DNA of 15,337 nucleotides from Paracoccaceae bacterium (GCA_007128995.1 SKWJ01000413.1:1-15337), one strand, 5' to 3'; counted from the stretch's first letter, positions 1 to 7,646 are shown. The notes: generated from the letters alone by a model not told the origin. Program-made: numbers and translations.

Positions 1-491
1 ACCACGACATCGGGCAGCACTTTCAGCAACTGCCAGTATAGATATGTCGCAAAAGACTGCGAGATCCGAAACCCGACCAGCCAGACACGGCGCGCTGTCA
101 GCAATTCTGCCGCAACAGCGTCAATCTGATCCGGGCTGATCTGGCTGAAGCTGCGCTCTAGGTTATCGACCTCTTCGGCGATACCGGGATGCACGGGTGC
201 AGAGACGCCCTCGGGATGCGCCAGAAACAGCCGAGAGCCGGTTCGGCTTTCATCACGCGCCATGCGCCGCGCTTCCTCGTAATTCTCGAAGCCAAGACGC
301 CTGACAAACCTTGAAACCGTGGCCTTTGACACATCCGCAAGTCGCGCAAGCTCCTGTGCATTGTAACTCGCGATCTCGCCGGGAAACTGTGTCAGAAATT
401 CGCCCAGCTTTCGCTCCGCCGGGTGCAGGTCGGGCAATGATCGGCGAACCCGCTCCAGAAAGGATTGTTCAGACTCACTCGGGCCTGCCAT
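1..491 (-). CDS. RpiR/MurR-family transcriptional regulator (HTH + SIS), 3' part cut off
   Basis: The minus-strand frame opens with ATG at 491 and runs off the window, giving 163 visible residues. Residues about 10-80 form an RpiR-type helix-turn-helix, with the motif AQELARLADVSKATVSRFVR followed by RLGF-NYEEARR. From about residue 135 a sugar-isomerase (SIS) domain begins (VWLVGFRISQSFATYL). Family members bind phosphosugars or related small molecules through SIS and control neighbouring catabolic or transport genes. The gene is divergent from the tctC operon, with paired inverted repeats in between, so it is the likely local regulator of that operon. The effector is unknown. The rest of the SIS domain lies outside the window. 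Family assignment is firm; target assignment is inferred from position. Confidence 0.9.
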   Translation of the reverse strand, partial: MAGPSESEQSFLERVRRSLPDLHPAERKLGEFLTQFPGEIASYNAQELARLADVSKATVSRFVRRLGFENYEEARRMARDESRTGSRLFLAHPEGVSAPVHPGIAEEVDNLERSFSQISPDQIDAVAAELLTARRVWLVGFRISQSFATYLYWQLLKVLPDVV

Positions 492-590
492 TATGGAACT
501 CCAGTTTCACGATTGCTCAATTTTGCATCAATGATCCGCGTTATGGCGGCGAATACAAGCAGAAATCACCTGATCTCCGCCATTTTTGTA

Positions 591-606
591 TGAAACCATG
601 ATTTCT
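591..606. promoter_or_regulatory. Candidate regulator operator, distal copy
   Basis: TGAAAC-CATG-ATTTCT is an imperfect inverted repeat that differs by two bases in the arms from the proximal repeat TGAAAT-N4-ATTTCA at 641. Start-to-start distance is exactly 50 bp, close to five helical turns. It lies between the divergent RpiR-type gene and tctC. The repeats are directly visible; binding by the RpiR-type protein is inferred. Confidence 0.45.
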
Positions 607-640
607 TGTTGCGCAAAAACCCCGACTCATGCGCCTTTGG

Positions 641-656
641 TGAAATATGAATTTCA
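641..656. promoter_or_regulatory. Candidate regulator operator, proximal copy
   Basis: This is a perfect inverted repeat TGAAAT-ATGA-ATTTCA whose right edge is 19 bp before the tctC start codon. Together with the related copy at 591-606 it forms a pair suitable for cooperative binding by a dimeric or tetrameric regulator. A site this close to the gene would suit repression of the tctC operon. No convincing -35/-10 pair could be fixed around it. Confidence 0.5.
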
Positions 657-675
657 TACCTAACTGGAGCCTGTC

Positions 676-1635
676 ATGACACTGCGTCGCACATTTCTGA
701 TCTGTTCTGCTGCTGCACTTGCCGCCGCTGCCCTGCCTGCTGTTGCACAAGGGTGGCCGGAGCGTCCGGTCCGCATTCTTGTGTCCTTCCCACCCGGTGG
801 GTCCAGTGATCTGGTTGCGCGTCTGCTTGCAGATCAGCTTGGAGAGCGCCTTGGCCAACCCTTTATCGTCGAAAACCGCCCCGGCGCCGGCGGAACTGTC
901 GCCGCGCTCGCGCTCAAGGAGGCTGCCGCAGATGGCCATACCTTGATGCTGTCGAACCTGACACCCTTCAGCGTCGCGCCAACCCTGTTTCCCGATGCGG
1001 GTTATGATCCGATCACGGATTTCACACATGTCTCTTATATCGGCGGGGTCCATCTGGCGCTGTTTGCCGGGGCCGAATTGGGCGTCGATACCCTTGACGA
1101 CCTGATCGCGCGCGCAATGGCCGCGCCGGGAACGCTCGATTATGGCACATCCGGTGTCGGGTCTTGGGGACATATCGTCAGTGCGCGCTTCGGGGCCCTG
1201 TCAGAAACCGAGATGGAGCACATCCCCTATCAGGGGTCCGGGCCCATGCAACTGGATCTGCGCGCAGGCGTTATCGGGCTGAGCTTTGATGCGGTTCCGC
1301 AAAACCTGCCTCTCGTGACGGAAGGCGTGGCCATTCCTCTGGCAGTCAGCGCGCCCGAGCGGCTGGAAACCCTGCCAGATGTTCCGACATTCCGCGAGGC
1401 CGGGCTTGATCTGATCGCGGAAAACTGGCTCGGCTTCTCGGCCCCTGCGGGGCTTGATCCAGCCATCGCCGCACAGCTTGACGAAACCCTGACCGACATC
1501 ATGACCGCGCCCGAAATTACAGCCCAGTTCGACACCTGGGGCATTGTGCGCGTGCCAATGGATGGCGCGGCCTTTAGCACCTTTGTGGCGGATCAGTATG
1601 CTGCATGGGCCCCCATGGTCGAAGCCGCACGCTAA
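676..1635 (+). CDS. tctC: Tripartite tricarboxylate transporter substrate-binding protein (TctC/Bug family)
   Basis: This 319-residue periplasmic binding protein has a signal peptide at residues 1-24 (RR, hydrophobic Ala/Leu stretch, cleavage near AVA-QG). The mature start WPERPVRILVSFPPGGSSDLVAR carries the Bug-family substrate loop (PPGG, residues 39-42), followed by ENRPGAGGT. Later sections such as YDPITDFTHVS, YQGSGPMQLDLRAG and LPDVPTFREAG are characteristic of the family, and the length is typical. The ATG at 676 has a TGGAG Shine-Dalgarno six bases upstream. It captures a small carboxylate-type solute and delivers it to the TctAB membrane complex encoded downstream. The exact ligand cannot be read from the sequence. 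It is the first gene of the operon; the next gene starts 10 bp after its stop. Confidence 0.93.
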   Translation: MTLRRTFLICSAAALAAAALPAVAQGWPERPVRILVSFPPGGSSDLVARLLADQLGERLGQPFIVENRPGAGGTVAALALKEAAADGHTLMLSNLTPFSVAPTLFPDAGYDPITDFTHVSYIGGVHLALFAGAELGVDTLDDLIARAMAAPGTLDYGTSGVGSWGHIVSARFGALSETEMEHIPYQGSGPMQLDLRAGVIGLSFDAVPQNLPLVTEGVAIPLAVSAPERLETLPDVPTFREAGLDLIAENWLGFSAPAGLDPAIAAQLDETLTDIMTAPEITAQFDTWGIVRVPMDGAAFSTFVADQYAAWAPMVEAAR

Positions 1636-1645
1636 GGAGCCGGAT

Positions 1646-2587
1646 ATGCGGATTGCTGTTTTTTTCGTCGGCGAGGTCGATGATCGTGGCTTCAATGCAA
1701 GCGCGCTCGCAGGGGTGGATACAGCGCGCGACCACGGCCTTGCAGACCTGTCGGTCATACAAGGGGTCCCCTATGATCAGGCCGTGATCCGTGATGCCTT
1801 GCGCGACAGCCTCACTCGCGTGGACGGTCTGGTCTTTGTCGGCGGACAAGGAAACCTTGCTGTTCCCGAAATCGCGGCAGAGTACAGGGATCATCACTTT
1901 GCCATCGTGCAGGGCGCGCATCTTGGCAAGAACCTTGCAAGCTATGACATGCGGCAAGAAGAGTCGGCCTTTCTGGCGGGGGTCCTTGCCGCGCGCATCA
2001 GCAAGACTGGCACAGTCGCCCATCTGTCCGGCCACCGGGTAAAACCGGGTCTGAAAGGGCGCGCGGCCTTCGTGGGCGGCGTGCGCCATACTGCCCCGGA
2101 CATGCCGGTTCTGACTGCCTTTTGCGGCACGCAAGACGACAGCACCGTGACGCGCCACTGGGCCAGCGCCCAGGCAGAGGCAGGCGCGGATGTGCTGTTC
2201 ACGATGCTGAACGCTGCGCGTGATGGCGCAATTGCAGCCTGCCAAGAGCGCGGAATGCGCCAGATCGGCAATGCGCTGGACTGGGTCGAGATGATCCCGG
2301 ATGTCTTCTGTGCCTCTGCCTTGGCACAGATCAACCAGGCCGTGATCCGTGCGATCACGGATATGGTTGCTGGCCACGTGCCCCGAAGTATCATCGAGAT
2401 GGGCCTTGCAGACGGGGGCGGTTTCGTAGGCCTGTCCCTGCATCCCGATCTGGAAAAAACCCACCGCAACGCAATCTCGGCGATCGCTGCACAGATCGCG
2501 TCTGGCGCGATCACCGTTCCCGTCAGCTATGATGGGCCTGAATTCACCTTGAAGACAGGAGTGACAAGTTGGACAGAGCACGCCTGA
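1646..2587 (+). CDS. BMP-family (PnrA/Med-like) binding protein without signal peptide
   Basis: The 313-residue product starts MRIAVFFVGEVDDRGFNAS, matching the first strand and the D-x-GFN element of basic membrane protein (BMP) family binding proteins. Later family features are FVGGQGN, KTGTVAHLSG, EAGADVLFTMLNAARDGA and GLADGGGFVGLSL. BMP proteins are normally exported lipoproteins binding purine nucleosides or related ligands for ABC importers. Here the start at 1646, with AAGGAG at 1634-1639, leads straight into the first beta-strand with no signal peptide or lipobox. An upstream in-frame extension into tctC does not look like a signal peptide either. The protein is therefore predicted to be cytoplasmic. 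It lies between tctC and tctB, and its last 19 bp overlap tctB, so co-expression with the transporter is expected. Its role (ligand buffering, sensing or hand-off) is unknown. Confidence 0.82.
   Translation: MRIAVFFVGEVDDRGFNASALAGVDTARDHGLADLSVIQGVPYDQAVIRDALRDSLTRVDGLVFVGGQGNLAVPEIAAEYRDHHFAIVQGAHLGKNLASYDMRQEESAFLAGVLAARISKTGTVAHLSGHRVKPGLKGRAAFVGGVRHTAPDMPVLTAFCGTQDDSTVTRHWASAQAEAGADVLFTMLNAARDGAIAACQERGMRQIGNALDWVEMIPDVFCASALAQINQAVIRAITDMVAGHVPRSIIEMGLADGGGFVGLSLHPDLEKTHRNAISAIAAQIASGAITVPVSYDGPEFTLKTGVTSWTEHA
2557..2561 (+). promoter_or_regulatory. Shine-Dalgarno deciding the TTG start of tctB
   Basis: AGGAG sits 7 bases before the TTG at 2569, inside the 3' end of the BMP-family gene. 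The nearby GTG at 2561 is in another frame. The first in-frame ATG lies 18 codons later, inside the first membrane helix. This supports TTG as the true start. Confidence 0.6.
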
Positions 2588-3018
2588 CAGATGCCCTTGG
2601 CCCTTTGGCGCTCGTCGCCATCGGGATGGCATTTGCAGCCGGGTCATGGCTGACCCTCGATCTCGGGACCCTGCGCAGGCTTGGCCCCGGGGCCCTGCCG
2701 CTGGGTTTGGGCCTGATCCTTGCAATCCTTGGGGCGGTTGCGCTGGTACAGGGGCTTCTACAGCCCGCAGAACGGGTTCCGCGCCCCGATCTGCATGCGT
2801 TGGTCGCCGTCGGCGTGGCCATCGCCACATTTTCGGTTCTGACCGAACGACTGGGATTGCTGCCGGCTGTCTTCGGAACTGTGCTGGCGATGACAACCGT
2901 GATCGGTGACCTGCCATGGCTGGGTCGCACCAGTCTTGCGCTGGGCGTTGCCATCGGCGTCTGGGCTGTGTTTCTGCTTGGCCTGCGTTTGCCCATCCGC
3001 GCCTTCGGGGCCGGATGA
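2569..3018 (+). CDS. tctB: TTT small membrane subunit (TctB family)
   Basis: This 149-residue, strongly hydrophobic protein has about four membrane segments, near residues 10-28, 40-62, 75-95 and 108-140. That matches the length and topology of the poorly conserved TctB subunit. The motif GPGALPLGLGLILAILGAVAL, a proline/glycine-rich turn before helix 2, is typical. The TctB subunit sits in the inner membrane with TctA and is needed for transport. It starts at TTG with a good Shine-Dalgarno, overlaps the end of the BMP-family gene by 19 bp and overlaps the next gene through ATGA. Identification rests on topology, length and position between tctC and tctA, since family sequence identity is low. 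Confidence 0.85.
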   Translation: MDRARLTDALGPLALVAIGMAFAAGSWLTLDLGTLRRLGPGALPLGLGLILAILGAVALVQGLLQPAERVPRPDLHALVAVGVAIATFSVLTERLGLLPAVFGTVLAMTTVIGDLPWLGRTSLALGVAIGVWAVFLLGLRLPIRAFGAG

Positions 3019-4520
3019 TGGAGCTGCTCGGAAACCTTGCACTGGGCTTTGCAGCCGCAACGACGCTTGAAATGCTGACGGTCTGCTTTGTCGGGGTGCT
3101 TCTTGGCACATTCGTCGGTGTTTTGCCCGGCATCGGGCCGCTGGCCGCCGTGGCCATGTTGCTGCCCGTGTCGTTTCACCTGCCACCAGAGGCTGCACTG
3201 ATCCTGCTCGCGGGTGTCTATTACGGCGCGGAATATGGTGGGTCTACCGCATCGATCCTGCTGAATGTTCCGGGCACGCCTTCGGCCTCGGTCACGGCGC
3301 TTGACGGGTTTCCCATGGCGCAGAAAGGGCGCGCGGGCGTGGCACTGGTGTTGACGGCGATTGCCTCATTCGTCGGCGGTATCGTGGGTGTGATCGTCAT
3401 GGCCCTGCTCTCCCCTGCCCTCGCTGGCTTTGCCTTGCAATTCGGACCTGCCGAGTATTTCGCCGTCATGGTGCTTGGGCTTGTCGCCGCCACTGTCGTC
3501 GGGGGACGTGGGATTGTCAGGGGCTTGGCGATGGTTTGCCTCGGGTTGTTGCTGGGTACGATCGGCGTGGACGTGAATTCGGGCGCGACACGTTTCACCG
3601 GGGGCATTCCGGACCTGCGCGACGGGATCGGCCTTGTCGTGGTCGCAATGGGCCTGTTCGGGGTGTCAGAGGTCATCGCCTCGATCCGCGGAAACACCCT
3701 GCAGAAGGCGTCACAGCCGTTCAACTTCCGCAGCCTCATGCCCAAACGGGATGACTGGTCGCGCGTGCCCGGCCCGGCCCTGCGCGGCAGCGCTGTGGGG
3801 TCGTTCTTCGGCACCTTGCCGGGCGCCGGTCAGACCGTCGCCTCATTCGTGGGCTACGCTGTCGAGAAGCGCATATCCCGCAACAGCGATCAGTTCGGAC
3901 ATGGCGCGGTCGAAGGCGTCGTGGTGCCAGAAGCGGCCAATAACGCTGCCGCGCAGACAGCCTTCATTCCAACGCTCACCCTTGGGATTCCGGGCAGCAC
4001 GACCATGGCGCTGATGCTGGGCGCGCTCATGATCCATGGCATAACGCCCGGACCGCGTCTGATCGCAGATCACCCGTCCCTGTTCTGGGGGCTGGTCGCA
4101 AGTTTCGTGATCGGCAATCTGATGCTGCTGGTCCTGAACATTCCGCTGGTCGGGCTCTGGGCGCGTATCCTGCGTGTACCGCATGCGATGCTTTACCCGA
4201 GTGTCGCCGTCCTGATCTGCCTTGGCGTCTACAGCCTGCGGCTCAATCTGTTCGATGTCTGGCTGACACTCGGGTTCGGGCTGCTGGGCTACGCCATGCG
4301 CCTGTGGCGGTTCGAGCCAGCACCGCTGCTCATTGGCTTTGTACTGGGACCGATGATCGAGGAATATTTTCGCCGCGCGATGCTCTTGTCGCGCGGTGAT
4401 CCGATGGTCTTTATCGAAAGACCGGGCAGCGCCACACTGCTTGGGATTGCCCTTGCCCTGCTCGTTCTCGCGGGGCTGAAGCCAAGGAGGCTGCTGCAGC
4501 GACTGCTCAGGACAGACTAA
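3015..4520 (+). CDS. tctA: TTT large membrane subunit (TctA family permease)
   Basis: The 501-residue polytopic inner-membrane protein has the normal length for TctA. Recognisable family segments are VGVLPGIGPLAAVAMLLP, the highly conserved YYGAEYGGSTASILLNVPG, and later LPGAGQTVASFVGY, VVPEAANNAAAQTAFIPTL and GIPGSTTMALMLGAL. The second block resembles the first and suggests the internal duplication known for the family. It forms the cation-driven transport channel fed by TctC. The start is ATGATG at 3015/3018; the first ATG overlaps the tctB stop as ATGA, which implies translational coupling. A much longer in-frame extension back to 2916 overlaps tctB and is not credible. It is the last gene of the operon. 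Confidence 0.95.
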   Translation: MMELLGNLALGFAAATTLEMLTVCFVGVLLGTFVGVLPGIGPLAAVAMLLPVSFHLPPEAALILLAGVYYGAEYGGSTASILLNVPGTPSASVTALDGFPMAQKGRAGVALVLTAIASFVGGIVGVIVMALLSPALAGFALQFGPAEYFAVMVLGLVAATVVGGRGIVRGLAMVCLGLLLGTIGVDVNSGATRFTGGIPDLRDGIGLVVVAMGLFGVSEVIASIRGNTLQKASQPFNFRSLMPKRDDWSRVPGPALRGSAVGSFFGTLPGAGQTVASFVGYAVEKRISRNSDQFGHGAVEGVVVPEAANNAAAQTAFIPTLTLGIPGSTTMALMLGALMIHGITPGPRLIADHPSLFWGLVASFVIGNLMLLVLNIPLVGLWARILRVPHAMLYPSVAVLICLGVYSLRLNLFDVWLTLGFGLLGYAMRLWRFEPAPLLIGFVLGPMIEEYFRRAMLLSRGDPMVFIERPGSATLLGIALALLVLAGLKPRRLLQRLLRTD

Positions 4521-4749
4521 GATGGCAAGGTCGCCCTAGCGTTCGCCACCTGACACGCAGGGTCCCGATGTCGGGGTGATGTGCGATTGCTGGACATCAG
4601 AGCCAGAACGGGTCACGCAAGACCCGCGTCCCCAGATGCCGGCACCAGACATCTCATCCAGCGCAAGCAGAAGCTGAGTGTCAGATCAGTCTTTCCTGTG
4701 GGTGTCGGGCGGGTTTCGAGTGCAGCCGGACCAGCGTCCAGCGCGCGCG
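4521..4749. other. Intergenic region between convergent tctA and fbpB
   Basis: This is 229 bp without a credible gene. It holds two small inverted repeats: CCCG-ATGT-CGGG at 4564-4575 and a perfect six-pair stem CGGGTC/GACCCG with a 6-nt loop at 4609-4626. Neither is followed by a T-run, so they are at most weak or factor-assisted termination sites for the convergent operons. Nothing else is recognised. Confidence 0.35.
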
Positions 4750-6414
4750 TCAGCGATTCATTGCCCGGCTCAGGATGATGACAGGCAAAATCCCTACCGC
4801 GACGATCAGCAGCGCCGAGGTAGAGGCCTCTTCCAACCGCCCGTCCTGCGCCAGACGAAAGGTGCGGATCGCCAATGTATCAAAATTGAAGGGCCGCAAG
4901 ATGATGGTCGCAGGCAATTCTTTCATCACATCGGCAAAAACGAAGATCGATGCAGCCAGAACACCCCGGCGCAACAGCGGGACATGAACCCGGCGCAACA
5001 CGCCCAGCGGCCCTTCGCCAAGGTTTCTGGCTGCGTCATCCATGCTGTTCGGGATGCGCTGAAAGGCCGTGTCCACGGTTTTCAACGCGACCGCCAGATA
5101 GCGCACGACATAGGCAAACATAAGCGCGACGATGGTCCCGCTCAGCAACAGCCCGGTTGAAACGCCGAAATTCGCCCGCATGAAGCTGTCGACAGTATTG
5201 TCGAAATACCCCAGCGGCACCAGCACACCGACCGCGATCACGGCGCCAGGCATCGCATACCCCATCGACGCGGCCTGCATCGCCGCGCTGATGGCCAAGC
5301 CCCCCTGCTGACGCCGCGCGTAACTTAGGAAAATTGCAAGACATATCAGAATCAGCGCAGCCCCGCCCGCCAGCAGAACACTGTTGCGGATGAAGGCGAA
5401 GAAACGCGGCCCCCAGAACGGATCACCGGCGATAATCGACAGGCGCAGCAACTCACCCGCTGGCAGCAGGAAGCCCAGCAAGACAGGAACCGAGCAGATC
5501 AGCGCTGCCAGCCCCGCCTGCCCGCGCCCCAGCGACATACGCTTGAGCGCGCGCGAGCGCCCACCGCGGTTGGTGTCAAACCGCCGACTGCCCCGAATGA
5601 CGCGCTCGATCAGAAACGCGGTCGCGACAAAACACACCAGCAGCGCGGCAAGCTGGGATGCAGCAATCGGCGACCCGCGCCCGAACCATGTTCGGAAAAT
5701 GCCTGTGGTCATGGTCTGCACACCCAGATGCACCATCGCACCATATTCCGCCAGCGTCTCCATCGCGACAAAGGCCGCTCCGGCTGCGATCGCAGGCCAG
5801 GCCATGGGCAGCGCGACGGACCGAAAGGCGCGCGCGCGGCTATGGCCCAGCGCGCGGGCAGAATCCATCATGTCCTGCGACTGGCCGAGGAAGGCCGCGC
5901 GCGACAGCAAATAGACATATGGATAAAGAACAAGCGCCATCAGCACGACCGCCCCCGGCAAGGAGGCCATCTGCGGGAACCAGTAATCGCCCCGCCCCCA
6001 GCCGAACATGCCGCGCAACCATGTCTGGATCGGCCCCCAATAGCTCAGCCGGTCGAAATAGACATAGGCGATCACATAGGCGGGCATCGCCATCGGCAAC
6101 ATCAAGGCCCATTCGAAAATTCGGCGGCCCGGAAAGTCATAGGCTGCCACCAGCCAGCCGGTAGTGACCCCGATAACCGTGGCAAGGGTCAGCACACCCC
6201 CGACCATGATCAGCGAATTCTGCACATAAAGCGGCAGCACCGTATCTGCGAGTTGCTCCCAGACGCCGCCGGATGACACGAAAACCCGGCTGAGCACAGT
6301 GATGATCGGCAGCAGGATGACAGCGATAATCAGCAGTGAAACGGTCGTCCAGGGCGATAGTCGCCAACGCGACAGGCCCGACGGCCGAGGGTGCAAGTCC
6401 GGGGTGGTGGTCAT
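4750..6414 (-). CDS. fbpB: Fe(III) ABC transporter permease, fused two-half type (FbpB/AfuB family)
   Basis: The 554-residue inner-membrane protein is built from two homologous permease halves, each with about six helices. The cytoplasmic EAA loops that contact the ATPase are visible at about residues 187-210 (ARALGHSRARAFRSVALPMAW) and 464-487 (NLGEGPLGVLRRVHVPLLRRG). The segment FEWALMLPMAMPAYVIAYVY is typical of the FbpB/SfuB family. It should translocate Fe3+ received from the binding protein encoded divergently at 6588, powered by the ATPase at 7822. Usual fbpABC operons run in one direction; here the permease gene is on the opposite strand. The start codon at 6414 has only a weak ribosome site (GAAAG), but the first helix and its preceding tail fit it. 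Confidence 0.92.
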   Translation of the reverse strand: MTTTPDLHPRPSGLSRWRLSPWTTVSLLIIAVILLPIITVLSRVFVSSGGVWEQLADTVLPLYVQNSLIMVGGVLTLATVIGVTTGWLVAAYDFPGRRIFEWALMLPMAMPAYVIAYVYFDRLSYWGPIQTWLRGMFGWGRGDYWFPQMASLPGAVVLMALVLYPYVYLLSRAAFLGQSQDMMDSARALGHSRARAFRSVALPMAWPAIAAGAAFVAMETLAEYGAMVHLGVQTMTTGIFRTWFGRGSPIAASQLAALLVCFVATAFLIERVIRGSRRFDTNRGGRSRALKRMSLGRGQAGLAALICSVPVLLGFLLPAGELLRLSIIAGDPFWGPRFFAFIRNSVLLAGGAALILICLAIFLSYARRQQGGLAISAAMQAASMGYAMPGAVIAVGVLVPLGYFDNTVDSFMRANFGVSTGLLLSGTIVALMFAYVVRYLAVALKTVDTAFQRIPNSMDDAARNLGEGPLGVLRRVHVPLLRRGVLAASIFVFADVMKELPATIILRPFNFDTLAIRTFRLAQDGRLEEASTSALLIVAVGILPVIILSRAMNR

Positions 6415-6443
6415 GATCAGCTTTCAAATCAGCGGTGAATTTT

Positions 6444-6473
6444 TCTCTACGAAATGTTGAGCATTCTTGTCAA
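6444..6473 (-). promoter_or_regulatory. Candidate promoter of fbpB
   Basis: Read on the minus strand, a perfect TTGACA (-35, plus-strand 6468-6473) is followed after 18 bp by TAGAGA (-10, 6444-6449). The -35 element overlaps the TGA-N9-TCA inverted repeat, so a protein bound there would block polymerase. Confidence 0.45.
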
Positions 6474-6474
6474 C
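6456..6474. promoter_or_regulatory. Candidate iron-responsive operator (IRO/RirA-box-like)
   Basis: GTTGA-N9-TCAAC is an inverted repeat whose core TGA-N9-TCA is the pattern described for the IRO box bound by RirA in rhizobia. It lies midway between divergent fbpB and fbpA and overlaps candidate promoter elements of both. The repeat is directly visible; the regulator assignment rests on the match to known alphaproteobacterial iron boxes and on gene context. An outer pair TTTCTC (6442-6447) and GAGAAA (6479-6484) roughly flanks it. Confidence 0.5.
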
Positions 6475-6495
6475 CATTGAGAAATGGGCTAGGTG
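6467..6495 (+). promoter_or_regulatory. Weak candidate promoter of fbpA
   Basis: TTGTCA (6467-6472) and TAGGTG (6490-6495) are 17 bp apart, facing fbpA. The -35 matches well and the -10 poorly. Its -35 overlaps the iron-box-like repeat. The leader to the fbpA start would be about 85 nt long. Confidence 0.25.
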
Positions 6496-6587
6496 AACGC
6501 CGTGGCAGGTATCGTCCTGTCCGAATGGCCGACCCAGCGGGCGAGCTGCGCCCCAGGCAGGCATGGATCAATCAAAGGAGTTTCTCC

Positions 6588-7598
6588 ATGTTGCGAATCG
6601 CAGCCGTCTCGACCCTCGCACTGAGTGTCGCACTTCCCGCCTTCGCGAATGAGGTCAACCTGTTCTCGTCGCGCCACTACGACACCGATTACGCCATCTT
6701 CGAAGCCTTCACTGAGGCCACCGGGATCACGGTGAACCTGATCGAGGCGTCTGGCGATGAACTGGTCGCCCGCATCGAAGCCGAAGGCGTCAACAGCCCT
6801 GCCGATGTGTTCTGGACCGTGGATGCAGGCCGCCTGCATATGGCGGTCGCACGTGATCTGTTTCAGCCGGTGCAAAGCGATGTGCTGGAAGAGCGGGTGC
6901 CCGCTGACATGCGCCACCCTGATGGTCTGTTTTTCGGCGTGACCACACGCGCCCGCGTGATCTATTACAACGTTGAAAATGGCCGTCCGGAAAATGTGAC
7001 CTCTTACGAAGATCTGGCCGATCCCGATCTGGGACTGACTGTGTGCCTGCGGTCATCCTCGAATATCTACAACCTGTCGCTCATGGCCGAGATGATCGAG
7101 GTGCATGGTGAAGAGGGCGCCGAGGAATGGGCCCGGGGTTTGCTTGGCAATCTGGCACGTCAACCGCAGGGCGGCGATACAGACCAGATTCGCGGCGTTG
7201 CCGCTGGCGAATGTGATCTTGCCGTTGCCAACAGCTATTACTGGGGCCGTCTGCAAACTTCGCAGAATCCGTCTGACCGCGAAACCGCAGCCCGCGTCCT
7301 GCCGGTCTTCCCCAATCAGGATGATCGTGGCACGCATGTGAATATCTCTGGCATGGGTGTGCTGGCAAATGCACCAAACCCGGAAAATGCTGTTGCCCTG
7401 ATCGAGTTCCTGACCTCGCCGACCGTTCAGTCGATCCTTGCAGATCAGAACAATGAATGGCCGGTGGTCGAGGGCGTGACAATCACTGGCCCTATGCGCG
7501 ACTGGGCCGATTTCACGCGCAGTGACACCAACAAGGCTGTCTACGGGACAAATCAGGCCTTGGCGATCAGCATCTGGGACCGCGTCGGCTTCCCCTGA
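6588..7598 (+). CDS. fbpA: Fe(III) ABC transporter periplasmic binding protein (FbpA family)
   Basis: The 336-residue product has a signal peptide at residues 1-20 (cleavage AFA-NE). The mature start NEVNLFSSRHYDTDYAIFEAF is the classic FbpA/FutA N-terminus with its early His-Tyr pair. The paired tyrosines that ligate Fe3+ in this family appear as NSYYWGRL (Tyr217-Tyr218). FFGVTTRARVIYYN and the C-terminal section NISGMGVLANAPNPENAVALIEFL also match. ATG 6588 is chosen because AAAGGAG lies at 6574-6580 and the signal peptide begins there; the 51-codon in-frame upstream extension lacks such features. It binds ferric iron in the periplasm for FbpB/FbpC. A 22-bp palindrome follows the stop, and fbpC lies 223 bp further on. 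Confidence 0.94.
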   Translation: MLRIAAVSTLALSVALPAFANEVNLFSSRHYDTDYAIFEAFTEATGITVNLIEASGDELVARIEAEGVNSPADVFWTVDAGRLHMAVARDLFQPVQSDVLEERVPADMRHPDGLFFGVTTRARVIYYNVENGRPENVTSYEDLADPDLGLTVCLRSSSNIYNLSLMAEMIEVHGEEGAEEWARGLLGNLARQPQGGDTDQIRGVAAGECDLAVANSYYWGRLQTSQNPSDRETAARVLPVFPNQDDRGTHVNISGMGVLANAPNPENAVALIEFLTSPTVQSILADQNNEWPVVEGVTITGPMRDWADFTRSDTNKAVYGTNQALAISIWDRVGFP

Positions 7599-7624
7599 TC
7601 CTGCCCTGAAAACCGGACAATCAA

Positions 7625-7646
7625 GGCCAGCGCGATCGCGCTGGCC
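7625..7646. repeat. Perfect 22-bp palindrome after fbpA
   Basis: The two halves (GGCCAGCGCGA and its exact complement) form a stem of about nine G/C-rich pairs with a 4-nt loop, 27 bp after the fbpA stop. No T-run follows. It may be a transcript-stabilising or partial-termination hairpin that raises binding-protein mRNA over fbpC, as is common in ABC importer operons; a protein-binding site is also possible. The remaining spacer 7647-7821 shows no recognisable gene. Confidence 0.55.

Noticed and set aside
541..1173. A 210-codon minus-strand frame between the RpiR-type gene and tctC
   Set aside because: It covers the operator region and the tctC signal peptide in antisense, has low-complexity composition and no recognisable domain.
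1574..3157. A 527-codon open frame on the minus strand
   Set aside because: It lies antisense to tctC, the BMP-family gene, tctB and tctA, all strongly supported. Its Arg/Pro/His-rich product matches no family and is the usual by-product of GC-rich coding DNA.
4581..4778. A 65-codon frame in the tctA-fbpB gap
   Set aside because: It starts at GTG without a Shine-Dalgarno, its product has no recognisable features, and it runs into the end of fbpB on the opposite strand.
6435..6587. Upstream in-frame extension of fbpA by 51 codons
   Set aside because: The extension covers the promoter and iron-box region, lacks a ribosome site and would bury the signal peptide that begins at 6588.
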